The notes beneath the pieces were generated by a model. The model did no database searches and was not told where the DNA came from. It worked only from the letters and a program-made list of their open reading frames with translations. A stretch of 64,000 bases of DNA. Origin: Aquarana catesbeiana. Its lineage: Eukaryota; Chordata; Amphibia; Anura; Ranidae. Location: positions 193,499,437 to 193,563,436 of the forward strand of contig NC_133336.1 of NCBI RefSeq assembly GCF_042186555.1, in the 5' to 3' direction. The position numbers and the translations under genes are program-made. Positions within the stretch are counted from its first letter, which is position 1. Each line of letters starts with the position of its first letter. This document shows positions 9,820 through 21,540 of this stretch, piece after piece.

Positions 9820-10830
9820 ACAAATTACCCCATTTTGGAAAGTAGACACCCCAAGGAATTTGCTGAGAGGCATGTTGAGCCCATTGAATATTCATTTTTT
9901 TTGTCCCAAGTGATTGAATAATGACAAAAAAAAAAAAAATTACAAAAAGCTGTCACTAAATGATAAATTGCTCACACAGGCCATGGGCATATGTGGAATT
10001 GCACCCCAAAATACATTTAGCTGCTTCTCCTGAGTACGGGGATACCACATCTGTGGGACTTTTTGGGAGCCTAGCCGCGTACGGGGCCCCCGAAAACCAA
10101 TCACTGCCTTCAGGATTTCTAAGGGCGTACATTTTTGATTTTACTCCTCACTACCTATCACAGTTTTGAAGGCCATAAAATGCCCAGATGGCATAAACCC
10201 CCCCCAAATGACCCCATTTTGGAAAGTAGACACCCCAAGCTATTTGCTGAGAGGCATGGTGAGTATTTTGCAGCTCTCATTTGTTTTTGAAAATAAAGAA
10301 AGACGAGAAAAAAAAAATTTTTTTTCTTTTTTCAATTTTCAAAACTTTGTGACAAAAAGTGAGGTCTGCAAAATACTCACTATACCTCTCATCAAATAGC
10401 TTGGGGTGTCTACTTTCCAAAATGGGGTCATTTGGGGTTTTTTTTTGCCACCTGGGCATTCCATGGCCTCCGAGACTGTGATAGGCAGTGAAGAGTGAAA
10501 TCAAAAATTCACGCCCTTAGAAAGCCTGAAGGCGGTGCTTGGTTTTCGGGGTCCCGTACGCAGCTAGGCTCCCAAAAAGTCTCACACATGTGGTATCCCC
10601 ATACTCAGGAGAAGCAACAGAATGTATTTTGGGGTGTAATTTCACATATTCCCATGGCATGTTTGAGCAATATATCATTTAGTGACAACTTTGCGCAAAA
10701 AAAAATTAAAAAAATAAAAAATTGTCTCTTTCCCGCAACTTGTGTCACAATATAAAATATTCCATGGACTCGACATGCCTCTCAGCAAATAGCTTGGGGT
10801 GTCTACTTTCCAAAATGGGGTCATTTGGGG
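9820..10830. repeat. About 1-kb imperfect palindrome inside the piggyBac element
   Basis: The motif ACCCCATTTTGGAAAGTAGA occurs at 9827 and 10211, and inverted near 10428 and 10821. All pairs share a centre near 10320. Between them, a block with GGGAGCCTAGCCGCGTACGG (about 10010-10140) is inverted at about 10510-10640. Confidence 0.85.
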
Positions 10831-12424
10831 GGGGTTTGAACTGTCCTGGCATTTTATGCACAACATCTAGAAGCTTATGTCACACATCACCCACTCTTCT
10901 AACCACTTGAAGACAAAGCCCTTTCTGACACTTTTTGATTACATAAAAAAATAATTTTTTTTTGCAAGAAAATTACTTTGAACCCCCAAACATTATATAT
11001 TTTTTTAAAGCAAATGCCCTACAGATTAAAATGGTGGGTGTTTCATTTTTTTTTTTCACACAGTATTTGCGCAGCGATTTTTCAAACGCATTTTTTGGGG
11101 AAAAAACACACTTTTTTAAATTTTAATGCACTAAAACACACTATATTGCCCAAATGTTTGATGAAATAAAAAAGATGATCTTAGGCCGAGTACATGGATA
11201 CCAAACATGACATGCTTTAAAATTGCGCACAAACGTGCAGTGGCGACAAACTAAATACATTTTTAAAAGCCTTTAAAAGCCTTTACAGGTTACCACTTTA
11301 GATTTACAGAGGAGGTCTACTGCTAAAATTACTGCCCTCGATCTGACGTTCGCGGTGATACCTCACATGCATGGTGCAATTGCTGTTTACATTTGACGCC
11401 AGACCGACGCTTGCGTTCGCCTTAGCGCGAGAGCAGGGGGGACAGGGGTGCTTTTTTTTTTTTTTTTCTTTATTATTATTATTTTTTTATCTTATTTTTA
11501 AACTGTTCCTTTCATTTTTTTTTTTTTAAATCATTTTTATTGTTATCTCAGGGAATGTAAATATCCCCTATCATAGCAATAGGTAGTGACAGGTACTCTT
11601 TTTTGCAAAAATTGGGGTCTATTAGACCCTAGATTTCTCCTCTGCCCTCAAAGCATCTGACCACACCAAGATCGGTGTGATAAAATGCTTTCCCAATTTC
11701 CCAATGGCGCTGTTTACATCCGGCGAAATCTAAGTCATAAAATGCTCGTAGCTTCCGGTTTCTTAGGCCATAGAGATGTTTGGAGCCACTCTGGTCTCTG
11801 ATCAGCTCTATGGTCAGCTGGCTGAATCACCGGCTGCATTCTCAGGTTCCCTGTTGAGACAGGAGAGCCAGAGAAAAACACGGAAGACATTGGGGGGGGG
11901 GGCATTCCCTCCCACTGCTTGTAAAAGCAGTCTAGAGGCTAATTAGCTGCTAGGATTGCTTTTACATGAAAGCCGATCGCTGGCTGAAAAGAATGATACC
12001 AAGATGATACCTAAACCTGCAGGCATCATTCTGGTATAACCACTCAAAGTCGTGAATGGTGTACCTGAAGACAAAAAAATGGTTAACGATAAAGCACAGT
12101 AAACGGTAAAGTATAAAAAATTGCATATCTGAAAAGCAAACATGATAAAACATAATAACAATAAAACATTGCAGAATAGAATACAGTAAAAAATGAGCAG
12201 AACAATAGAGAGAGAGAATAGAGAGAAAGAGAACAATAAAACGACAACTATTTTTTTTTTTATTTTATATTTTTGTATGTGTTTTTTTTTTTTTTTTTTA
12301 CACTTTTTTTTGTAACTAACTTTTATAACGGTAACCGGTTCCAGGTTCGGGTCTCTCAAAATGCGATGGCATCTTGGGAGACCCTGTGAAAGTGTGCCTA
12401 GTCTGTGGAATGCTGTACCCTACG

Positions 12425-12592
12425 CTAATACTCAACTAATGTATGGTAGCGTTCAAAACATTCACCAATGCAAAGACCAGGATTGTCAGGACAGGAGGGA
12501 CAATAATAGCGGGTGTCACGCCTATATCCACGCTTGCTGCAGACACAACATCTTTTTTGGGGGGGTTCGTTGGGTAGGGGTACTCGGGAGGA
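12425..12592 (-). pseudogene. piggyBac transposase cysteine-rich C-terminal domain (remnant)
   Basis: The minus strand reads RCCVCSKRG, then RYYCPSCPD, then LCIGECFERYHTL. This C-x2-C, C-x2-C, C-x3-C-F-x2-YH pattern is the zinc-binding domain at the end of piggyBac/PGBD transposases, which recognises the terminal repeats. The reading frame upstream (12600-12800) is low-complexity and contains no DDD catalytic domain. The stop follows shortly after YHTL. It is a non-functional remnant but decides the superfamily of the surrounding element. Confidence 0.8.
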
Positions 12593-12870
12593 CATAAAGA
12601 AAATGCCTCTCATGCAGCCGACTGCATTTGGTTGGGGATGTGAATGGGGGAAGTACGGGCGCTGCAGAAGTGGTGGGTTCCCAATTAGGATTGGCGAATG
12701 CAGCAGGAAGGGCACTATGGACACGACGGGCCTGTGTTTGTCTTCTTGGTGGCAGCGGGACACTACTTGTGCTTGCCACCTCACCAGCTTGAACTGCACT
12801 TATGGGACTCGCCACGTCACCAAGTGTTACTGCAGTGCTGGTTTGACTACGACCGGGGTGTACTAGGCCG

Positions 12871-13945
12871 CTGGTGCTTGCCAGTTCACCAAAACGCTAC
12901 AAAAAAAACTGTTAGCGATCGCAGGGATCAGGCCTGACTCTGCGAACGCTGCAGTTATGCGTTTAGTGTTTTGTAAGTGTCAGTGATCGATCGATACTGC
13001 ACTTGGGTGGGCTGGGCTGGGCCGGGCGGAGGGGCAAAACGCAGGTGCTAGCAGGTATCTGGGCTGATCCCGCTAACACTGCGTTTGTGGGAACCCTAAA
13101 CTGCTAGGGACGCTAGGATAGATCTGATCAGATCAGATATTGATCCGATCAGATACTATACCACTAAGGGAGGTGTACGGTGCGTGCGTGGGTGTTAGCG
13201 GCACTGGCGCTAACCTGACGCTGCCTGGGGCTGGTGCTTGCCAGTTCACCAAAACGCTACCAAAAAAACTGTTAGCGATCGCAGGGATCAGGCCTGACTC
13301 TGCGAACGCTGCAGTTATGCGTTTAGTGTTTTGTAAGTGACAGTGATCGATCGATACTGCACTTGGGTGGGCTGGGCTGGGCCGGGCGGAGGGGCAAAAC
13401 GCAGGTGCTAGCAGGTATCTGGGCTGATCCCGCTAACACTGCGTGTTTGGGAACCCTAAACTGCTGGGGACGCTAGTATAGATCTGATCGGATCAGATAT
13501 TGATCCGATCAGATACTATACCACTAAGGGAGGTGTACGCTGCGTGCGTGGGTGTTAGCGGTACTGGCGCTAACCTGACGCTGCCTGGGGCTGGTGCTTG
13601 CCAGTTCACCAAAACGCTACCAAGAAAACTGTTAGCGATCGCAGGGATCAGGCCTGACTCTGTGAACGCTGCAGTTATGCGTTTAGTGTTTTGTAAGTGA
13701 CAGTGATCGATCGATACTGCACTTGGGTGGGCTGGGCCGGGCAGAGGGGAAAAACGCAGGTGCTAGCGGGTATCTTGGCTGATCCCGCTAACACTGCGTT
13801 TTTGGGAAGCCTAAACTGCTGGGGACACTAGTATAGATCTGATCGGATCAGATATTGATCCGATCAGATACTATACCACTAAGGGAGGCGTATGCTGCGT
13901 GCGTGGGTGTTAGCGGTACTGGCGCTAATCTGACGCTGCCTGGGG
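12871..13945. repeat. Three tandem 360-bp units
   Basis: CTGGTGCTTGCCAGTTCACC begins at 12871, 13231 and 13591. Each unit ends with the palindromic cluster GATCAGATCAGATATTGATC and a GCGTGCGTGGGTGTTAGCGG segment. The units are highly similar, so the array is fairly young. 360 is divisible by three, which explains the repeated 66-codon open frames. Confidence 0.92.
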
Positions 13946-14410
13946 CGACGCATATCACCGCCGGGCGATCGGGGGGCTAAACCTTTATTCGGTAATAAAC
14001 GGCGGGTGCCCTGACACTATAAAAAATAAACAAACTAACCAGCGTCACCCGTAACAGTTATACGGTGATCAGTGGTGAAAGGGTTAACTAGGGGGCAATC
14101 AAGGGGTTAAAACATTTATTAGGTAGTATATGGGGGTCCCTGTCACTATAAAACGCTGACGGCGAACCTAAATATTTACGTCCCTAACTAGCGTCACCAG
14201 CGACACTAATACAGCGATCAGAAAAATGATCGCTTAGCGACACTGGTGACAGGGGGTGATCAAGGGGTTAAAACTTTATTAGGGGGGGTTAGGGGGGTAC
14301 CCTAGACCTAAAGGGGGTAATACTCACTGCCCTAACACTGTAACTGTCACAAACTGACACCAATCAGTAATCAGAAAAAAAAAAAAATACTGCTTGCTGT
14401 CAGTTTGTGA

Positions 14411-14466
14411 CAGGGGGGGGGGTGATTGGGGGGGATCGGGGGGCGATCGGGGGGGGATCGGGGGTG
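14411..14466 (+). repeat. G-run cluster (possible G-quadruplex)
   Basis: Runs of six to ten G alternate with TGATT, ATC and CGATC spacers. The number and spacing of runs exceed what a G-quadruplex needs. It lies near the right end of the piggyBac element. Confidence 0.6.
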
Positions 14467-14851
14467 TAAAGTATGCCTGGCATGTTCTACTGTGTGTGTG
14501 TGTGTGTTGTGCACTTACATGTCTTCTCTCCTCGGCGCTGGGACGGAAACTGCTAAAGCCGAGGAGAGATGACATCACATCCTCTGCCTGTGTGAAACTA
14601 CACACAGGCAGGGGAGGATTCCGATTGGCTGGGAGCGATCGCGAGGGGGGGCCACGATCGGATGGTCTCCCCCTCGCCTCCCGACGCTCCCAGTCAAATG
14701 CCGACCGCCGCTGGCACCGGGGGGGGGGGTCCGATCGGACCCCCCGCCCGCGGGAGGCAGATCACGTACAGGTACGTGATTCTGCCTGCCCGTGCCATTC
14801 TGCCGCCGTATATGTGCGTTAGGCGGTCGGCAAGTGGTTAAAGCCAAAAAG

Positions 14852-15322
14852 TTAAATTTTGGTCTCATCTGACCAGAGCACCTTCTTCCACATGTTTGCT
14901 GTGTCCCCCACATGGTTCCTCGCAAACTGCAAATGGGACATCTTATGGCTTTCTTTCAACAATGGCTTTCTTCTTGCCACTCTTCCATAAAGGGCAGATT
15001 TGTGGAGAGCACGACTAATTGTTGTCCTGTGGACAGATTCTCCCACCTGAGCTGTGGATCTCTGCAGCTCCTCCAGATTTACCATGGGCGCCTTGGCTTC
15101 TTCTCTGATGAATGCTCTCCTTGCCTGGCCTTTCACTTTAGGTGGACGGCCATGTCTTGGTAGGTTTGCAGGTGTGCCATACTCTTTCCATTTTCGGATG
15201 ATGGATTGAACAGAGCTCTGTGAGATGTTCAAAGCTTGAGATATTTATTTATAACCTAACCCTGCTTTAAACATCTCCACAACTTTATCCCTGACCTGTC
15301 TGGTGTGTTCCTTGGCCTTCAT
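14852..15322 (-). pseudogene. Tc1 transposase, N-terminal piece
   Basis: The minus strand starts with ATG at 15322 (MKAKEHTRQVRDKVVEMFKA), meets a stop codon within the first helix-turn-helix (GYK-stop), then continues NISQSSVQSIIRKWKEYGTP. It ends with the first catalytic aspartate region VLWSDETKI. The remainder lies beyond the piggyBac insertion. The in-frame stop makes the copy inactive. An inverted duplicate is at 28579-29048. Confidence 0.85.
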
Positions 15323-15711
15323 GATGCTGCTTGTTCACTAAGATTCTCTAACAAACCTCTGAGGGCTTCACAGAACAGCTGTATTTATTCTGAGATTCAA
15401 TTACACACAGAAGGACTCTATTTATTAATTGAGTGACTTTTGAAGGCAATTGGTTCCACTAGATTTTAGTTAGGGGTATCAGAGTAAAGGGGGCTGAATA
15501 CAAATGCACACCCCCCCCCCACACTTTTCATATATTTATTTGTAAATAATTTGAGAAAACATTTATAATTTTACTTCCATTTCACAATTATGGGCCACTT
15601 TGTGTTGGTCTATCACATAAAATCCCAATAAAATACATTTACGTTTTTGGTTGTAACATGACAAAATGTGGAAAATGTCAAGGGGTATGAATACTTTTTC
15701 AAGGCACTGTA

Positions 15712-16552
15712 TCCTCATAGTATTTTACTGTACATACAAAATGTCTTTGCAAACCACAATGCCGAAGACATCTGACACCGCTCGCTTCTTATACCCACAA
15801 ACAGGCCTGACTGAGATCTAATCTATCATCACTGGCCACAACAAGTCCGGTCTCTATACATCTTCCTTCCTGTTCAAATTAGAATTCTGAGTCAGTAGAA
15901 ATCTTTGTGTAATCTCTATGCTATGTTAGACTTAATTTATTTTTAAAAGCCCAATTCCAGATTAAACTTTTCTTTGGCAAACATGTGTGATATGTTGTAC
16001 AATAAAAGTAGAGTTTTCCTTTAATAATCCTGCTTTAGTTTTTGTATTCTATTCCTTTATGTTACGCTGTCAGTACATTTACCAGACTGGAAGATGTGCG
16101 CAAACCCCAAAGGTTAATAAATAAGTGAGAGATGGGGCCACCACCTAAGTGTAGCCATTTATTAGTATAAATAGAACATAAAAACATATATGCACTCACT
16201 ATATCAAGTGAAGGGTGGGAAGATCATAACTATTATCCATGCCAAGTATGTCCAGGAAATGGCCAGGGATGGCAGAGTTCAGCTATCGTTACTCGTTGTT
16301 GGCTACTGCACTGTGATGTGAACAAGGAGCTGGACAATATTATATACCGACCAATGTATCAGATGATTACTTTCGTCCATGATTACTATTTTCTGTAAAT
16401 CTTTCAAAATAAGTAAAGGTTTCTATCTACTTTGGAGTATATGTCCACCCAAAACATTTTTTTAAATCTTTGGATAAAGTAGGGAAAGGATTAGAACCCC
16501 TGTTGGGTTGCCATGTGATTCCATTAGAGACATTTCTTACCTACTGTGAAGC
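15712..16552. other. Unassigned sequence; left part duplicated in inverse at 27786-28190
   Basis: No coding or repeat family was recognised. Positions 15712-16114 recur as the reverse complement at 27786-28188, as part of the large palindrome. The rest (16115-16552) is absent from the right arm. Confidence 0.5.
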
Positions 16553-17417
16553 CTCGTGCACACGATCGGATTGTTGGCCAACAAAACCATGGAATTCTGT
16601 CCAAAGGGTGTTGGCCCAAACTTGTCTTGCATACGCACGGCCACATGATTGTTGGCCAACAATTACGAACGTAGTGATGTACTACGTTGTTTTTCAGCTC
16701 TTTAGCGCCACCCTTTGGGCTCCTTCTGCCAGTTTCGTGTTAGTAGAAGTTTGGTGAGTGTTGATTTGCACTTTGCATTTCGCACTTTTCATTTTACACT
16801 TTTCATTTCGCGCTTTTCAGTTCGTTTCTGAACGGCTGTTCATCAACCAGACATGTTGCGGAATCGGAGGAAATAACGTGTTATTTATTATTGGCCTTGG
16901 AGTTATTGCTTTGACATTATTTTTTTGGTTGAAAAATAATGATTTGATTTGGTATATTTTCTACATTTTTGGATGCATAGAATGCACTTTTTGGTAAAGT
17001 TCTATTGGCAGATAGCATGTCTAATTTTATTTGTTTTGTTTTTTTAATGCACAATAAAAAAAATTGTGGAGAATAATACTTGGCTTTGTGTTTTACTTCA
17101 AATGACAGTTTGGGAGTAGGCAGTTACATTTAAAAAAATACAATGTAAAATTAACAAGGGACACCAACATAGTTGTATTTTTGATCTTAAAAACTACGGG
17201 ATAATGGTGTTGTGGTAACTTGCCCAAATAAAAAAAAAAAAAAAAAACCATAATATTATTCTTGATATCACTAGAAAAAAAAAGCCTTTGAAAATTTGTT
17301 TACAATAACTCCATCAGTATCACCAGCAAAGCAGCTTCATTATTATCCCATTAAAGAAGAAGAGAATTGTGCGCTGCATTTCGAGATTTCATAATTTGCT
17401 GCGTCACGAATGTTAAT

Positions 17418-17432
17418 TCTCCATTACGAACC
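17418..17432 (+). other. Left target-site duplication of the PLE block
   Basis: TCTCCATTACGAACC here is repeated at 34597-34611. The undisturbed relative at about 62070 has this sequence once, so the whole 17431-34600 block derives from one insertion site. Exact duplication length is 11-15 bases because the ends partly overlap element sequence. Confidence 0.75.
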
Positions 17433-18290
17433 AAAATAAATAAAAAACCTTGCGAGCCACACACGGGTTAATGCCTTATAAAAATAAAATCAATCATAGG
17501 CCAACATCAGCAGCAAACACTAAATCACGTTCCATAATCGTGTAAGTGAGATATAAAGACAAAAATGTGTCTGCGCTAGATGATAAATAATATTACTAAA
17601 AACTAATAATATCAAAAAATATATATAAACATACAATAGTAAGTGCTAAGTGCAAAAGTGAACATACATATACATCTATGTGCTGCAATAAACTACTGAT
17701 AAATCAAAAAATAATTGATGGTGCATATATCCACAGTGCAAAGTGCTATATTAAACATACAAAATGAGTGCCCAATCAGAAGAAAAACAATTATATTCCT
17801 CATATAAGTGTTTGAGGTTCAACCAGTGTAAAACCAAAACTGCATAAAGTGCTCAAAATAATGTCCATAATCAGTGAAGCTCATCCATCATGTTCTTCAA
17901 AAGTGTAACACCATAAAACATGCCTTAGTGCCCTCCAGCGATCCCCATAAGCATAAGCGCTCACCTTCCAGCGTGTGACACAGTGTTTAAACTATGTCAA
18001 AAAGTGCTTTGGAGCCACTCCTGTGCTCAAATGGAATCAGCTGTGTGGACCTCCAATACTCCCAATCATGATTTTATGTAAGAAAAAAGAGACTCCATAG
18101 CGCAATACAGTTTAACAATAAACAATATTTATTAAAATGTATATGGGACTCACCCCTTGCAGGGGTACTCACATGCTACAGGTGCGTCAGTGCACCCTTC
18201 TATATAAGCATAGATCAGCCGATCGTAACGGTATGGCGTGCGGTGCGGTGTGTGCCTCCAGATCTCCTGCTCTCTCTCTCTGCTGACAGC

Positions 18291-18367
18291 TCCGTCCAGG
18301 CCCCTCCCCTACGCGTGTTCGGCACCGGGATCACGTGCCTTCATCAGGGGGATATGATTGGACGGAC
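18291..18367 (-). ncRNA. Hammerhead-like motif in the tail of PLE A
   Basis: This is identical in design to the plus-strand motif at 33781-33857. Outer stem TCCGTCCA/TGGACGGA and inner CCCC/GGGG flank CTGATGA, stem II GGCAC/GTGCC, GAA and self-complementary ACGCGT. There are two departures from consensus: an extra A after CTGATGA and a C after GAA. Cleavage is therefore uncertain. Confidence 0.55.
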
Positions 18368-19279
18368 GCTCTAGGCACAATATATAGTCTCGGCGGCCAT
18401 TTTGCCTAAGACCGCAGACACAACTAGTGACAGAATTGCAGTTGTGGTTATAGCGGCCATTTTCCCTAAGGCCGTACAGCGAATTGGCAGCAGGATGCTG
18501 TTATATTTATCAATAGCTGACAATCGAAAAACAGCAACTGTCAATCATGCTAATTAAGGTGTAAGAAAATTTAGAGGTCAACAATATGATTATAAAGATG
18601 AATATTGACTATATATAAATAAATATATGGATGTATATAAAAAACTAACAAGGTAAATAATATAAAATCCAGGACGGAGCCGCCAGTCATAAAGAACACC
18701 GCCACGCACCTCACACCTATATCTAGTTATACACATCATCGCAAGGCTACAAAGCAGGCGGTATATACCTTAATGATTACTAAACATACATGTATAAGAT
18801 CATGAAATTGATAACCCTATACTAAAATATTTATTAAACTATACATAAAATCTATTACAATGAAATAATATATGAAAATATAAAAAAATGAAAAATAAAA
18901 TATGAAGTTAAAAAATCACTAAAATTACTGCGGGGGAGTGTCAACAGCAAAGTTAGGCCAAAATTACATAAAGTAAGAAGTTAAAAAATCACTAAAAATC
19001 ACTAAAAATACTGCGGGGAAGTGACAACAACTAAATCAGATCAAGAACCCTAATAAACATATAATTATATAAAAGCAATATAGCAACCCCCATAAGTACG
19101 GGAGAGGTATTAAGAAATAGACCATATGAGAGAACCATCCTAATCTAAATAAGCATCTTGAGATCAACATGCGATATCTGCCCACCTTGTTCAAAACATC
19201 CACCATAAACCAAAGAGAGAACGTGAAGGGGAACGTGGGGAAAATAATACTATGAAATATGTAGATACCCCAAATATCA

Positions 19280-21523
19280 TCAATAATTACTAAGAAAGCA
19301 TTTAAGGTCGAATTCTCTATTAAGTCCCCCAGGCGCCAAGGAGCCAAGCTGGTGTATCCACCAGGATTCACGTTTGCTTATCTCTCTGGTGAAATTCGAG
19401 CCCCTCCAGTGGCGTTTAGGCGCTTCCAATCCCCAAAATTTTAAACCAGCAGTGCTCTGATTGTGCATCCTTTTAAAGTGCACATATAGATTATGCTTAT
19501 CAGACCCCTTCTGTATATGCCTCACGTGCTCCTCTATGCGGTCTTTCAGAGCCCTAGTAGTACGTCCTACATAGATCAAATTACATGGGCATTTCAAAGC
19601 ATAAATAACTCCAACGGTATCACATGATATAAAATCCCTAATGGTATAAGATAAATTATTCCTCGGATCCACAAACTCCTTTATCCTTCTAGTATTGCCT
19701 GGAGTTCTAATACAGCCGTAGCACCTGCCACAGCTGTAAAATCCTTTTAAGTCCCAAAACATTTTGGGCTTTGGGGGGGGTGGTTCTACTACATTGTGTA
19801 CCAACTTGTCACGTAAATTAGGGGCCCTCTTAAAGACAATTTTGGGTTTGTCCGGGAGTACACCCTTGAGATGAGTATCTTGCTTCAACACGTCCCAGTA
19901 TTTACAAATAATCCCCTTTACTTCATGACTCTGTATAGAATAATCCAGAACAACGTTAATGCCCTCATTGTTACCCTCATCCAATGCCCTGGTGTTATCC
20001 CTTAGTAGGTCTTCCCTACTCAGGCGTCCAACCACACTCCTTTCTCTCTCTAAAAACGCCTTTTGGTACCCCTTCTCAATGAACATAGCGCTTAATTGAT
20101 CGGATTGGGCTCTATAGTCCTCAGCTTTCGTGCAATTCCTTCGCATCCTGGTAAACTGCCCTCTAGGAATGTTACTCAACCAAGGTTTGTGGTGACAGCT
20201 TGTAATCGGGATGTATGAATTGCGATCCGTGGCTTTAAAGAAGGATTTGGTGATGATACCCTCATTGGTATTAAAAATTTCCAAATCTAGGAAATGTATA
20301 CTATCTCCGCTGACATCCCAAGTAAGAGAAATGTTGTGATCATTAACATTCATGGAATCTAATAGCTCCATCAATCCTTCCCTATCACCCTTCCAAATAA
20401 TTAAAAGATCATCAATAAATCTCCTATATAATAAAATCCTCTCATCCTCACCACTCAAAATTCCTTCCTCCTCCCATTTCGCCATATACAGGTTCGCCAC
20501 ACTCGGGGCGAACTTGGCGCCCATAGCTACACCCTTCTTCTGTAGGTATATCTTATTGTCGTACCAAAAAAAATTGTTACGCAAACAAAAGTCCAAGCTT
20601 TTCAAAAGGAAGGTCACGAAGCCCTCATCAACCGAATCTTCCCTCTCTAAGGCCCATTTAACAGCATTTAGGGCACCCTCATGGTCGATATTAGTATATA
20701 ATGAGGCTACATCGCCTGTTGCCATGATCATATTCTCATGTACGGTGCACTCATTCAAGAGCTGCAAGGTGTGTTTAGTGTCCTTGAGATAGGCTTTGGT
20801 CTTCTTCACTAAGGGTTGCAGATGGACATCGATATACTCCCCCAATCTAGAGGTGAGGGAATCAATCCCACTCACTATCGGTCTACCGGGTGGATTTACG
20901 CTGTCTTTGTGGATCTTGGGCAAGTAGTATATCACTGGCAACCTGCCGACAGTCGGGATCAAATATTTGGCTTCATGTTTATTCAAATAGCCTTCATCAT
21001 TTCCATATTTGATAATGCTTTCCAATACGTTCTTACAGGATTTGGAGGGGTTACTATTGAGTAGTTGATACGTTTCCGTATCACTCAATATTCTCTCCAT
21101 CTCATCCTTATATTGTTGTAGTGAGAGAACAACAACCCCCCCCCCTTTGTCAGCCGGTCTAACCACGATGTCCTTTCTATTTCTCAATAGGTCCATTCCT
21201 CTCTTCAGGTCCTTATGTTCATACACCTTCTTAACCGGTAATTGTTCCAATTCAGTAGTAACCAATTTTTTGAATAAATCAACATACTTATTATTGGATA
21301 AATAGGGATTAAAGACGGAGTGGTTCCTTAAATGGGTAAATCGATGGTTGGTGATGGTCCTTTCAACAGGGTTAAGGGCATAATACTTCTTAATGTTGAG
21401 TTTTCTGATTAACTTTTGAACGCCAACGTAAGTGTCAAATTTATTGAGACCTTTTTTCGGGGCATATTTAATACCCTTATCCAAAACCAGTAATTCCTCT
21501 CTTGATAACTCTAATCCACTCAA
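19280..21523 (-). CDS. PLE A ORF2: reverse transcriptase with GIY-YIG endonuclease
   Basis: This protein would nick target DNA and prime reverse transcription of the element RNA. From the first listed codon (TTG at 21523) it runs 747 residues. RPADKGGG is at about 122-129, LPKIHKD near 201-207, DVASLYT with the first catalytic Asp at about 271, GVAMGAKFAPSVANLYM at 331-347, and FIDD (second and third Asp) at about 369-372. A CGRCYGC zinc-type motif is near 598-604. The GIY-YIG nuclease starts at about 638 (GVIYALKCPC, IYVGRTTRALKDRIEEH). No ATG lies near the start. The open frame extends upstream and overlaps the end of ORF1 by about 100 bases in the -1 frame. The C/G run at 19773-19780 has eight bases and keeps the frame, unlike copies B and C. 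Confidence 0.92.
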   Translation of the reverse strand: MSGLELSREELLVLDKGIKYAPKKGLNKFDTYVGVQKLIRKLNIKKYYALNPVERTITNHRFTHLRNHSVFNPYLSNNKYVDLFKKLVTTELEQLPVKKVYEHKDLKRGMDLLRNRKDIVVRPADKGGGVVVLSLQQYKDEMERILSDTETYQLLNSNPSKSCKNVLESIIKYGNDEGYLNKHEAKYLIPTVGRLPVIYYLPKIHKDSVNPPGRPIVSGIDSLTSRLGEYIDVHLQPLVKKTKAYLKDTKHTLQLLNECTVHENMIMATGDVASLYTNIDHEGALNAVKWALEREDSVDEGFVTFLLKSLDFCLRNNFFWYDNKIYLQKKGVAMGAKFAPSVANLYMAKWEEEGILSGEDERILLYRRFIDDLLIIWKGDREGLMELLDSMNVNDHNISLTWDVSGDSIHFLDLEIFNTNEGIITKSFFKATDRNSYIPITSCHHKPWLSNIPRGQFTRMRRNCTKAEDYRAQSDQLSAMFIEKGYQKAFLERERSVVGRLSREDLLRDNTRALDEGNNEGINVVLDYSIQSHEVKGIICKYWDVLKQDTHLKGVLPDKPKIVFKRAPNLRDKLVHNVVEPPPPKPKMFWDLKGFYSCGRCYGCIRTPGNTRRIKEFVDPRNNLSYTIRDFISCDTVGVIYALKCPCNLIYVGRTTRALKDRIEEHVRHIQKGSDKHNLYVHFKRMHNQSTAGLKFWGLEAPKRHWRGSNFTREISKRESWWIHQLGSLAPGGLNREFDLKCFLSNY

Positions 21524-21540
21524 ATTAAATATTCCTTGTC

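Larger units (their letters stand above)
9336..14841 (-). mobile_element. 5.5-kb piggyBac-type element, internally deleted
   Basis: TTAA occurs at both borders (9336-9339 and 14838-14841), with inverted ends CCACTT and AAGTGG, and the Tc1 sequence resumes exactly outside. TTAA duplication is specific to piggyBac-like transposases. A remnant of the transposase cysteine-rich C-terminus on the minus strand at 12425-12592 confirms the superfamily. The rest of the transposase is missing. The interior is filled with a 1-kb palindrome, three 360-bp tandem units and G runs. Confidence 0.85.
8145..15709 (-). mobile_element. Tc1/mariner transposon interrupted by a MITE and a piggyBac element
   Basis: The ends are inverted (CAATGCCTTGAAAAAGTATT at left, complement of CAGTGCCTTGAAAAAGTATT at right) and lie between TA dinucleotides at 8143-8144 and 15710-15711. 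Minus-strand transposase pieces run in order from right to left: N-terminus 14852-15322, centre 9147-9335, C-terminus 8369-8695. Two younger insertions (8711-9142 and 9340-14837) split it. Without them it is about 1.6 kb, a normal Tc1 length. Confidence 0.9.

Noticed and set aside
13140..13700. Two identical-length 66-codon frames
   Set aside because: Shadows of the 360-bp tandem units.
12871..13945. CRISPR-like array
   Set aside because: Units are 360 bp and directly contiguous with no unique spacers, and the genome is eukaryotic.
20352..20792. Antisense frames of 146 and 82 codons within PLE ORF2, repeated in each copy
   Set aside because: They are antisense to a conserved reverse transcriptase and simply follow the copies. 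No independent domain.
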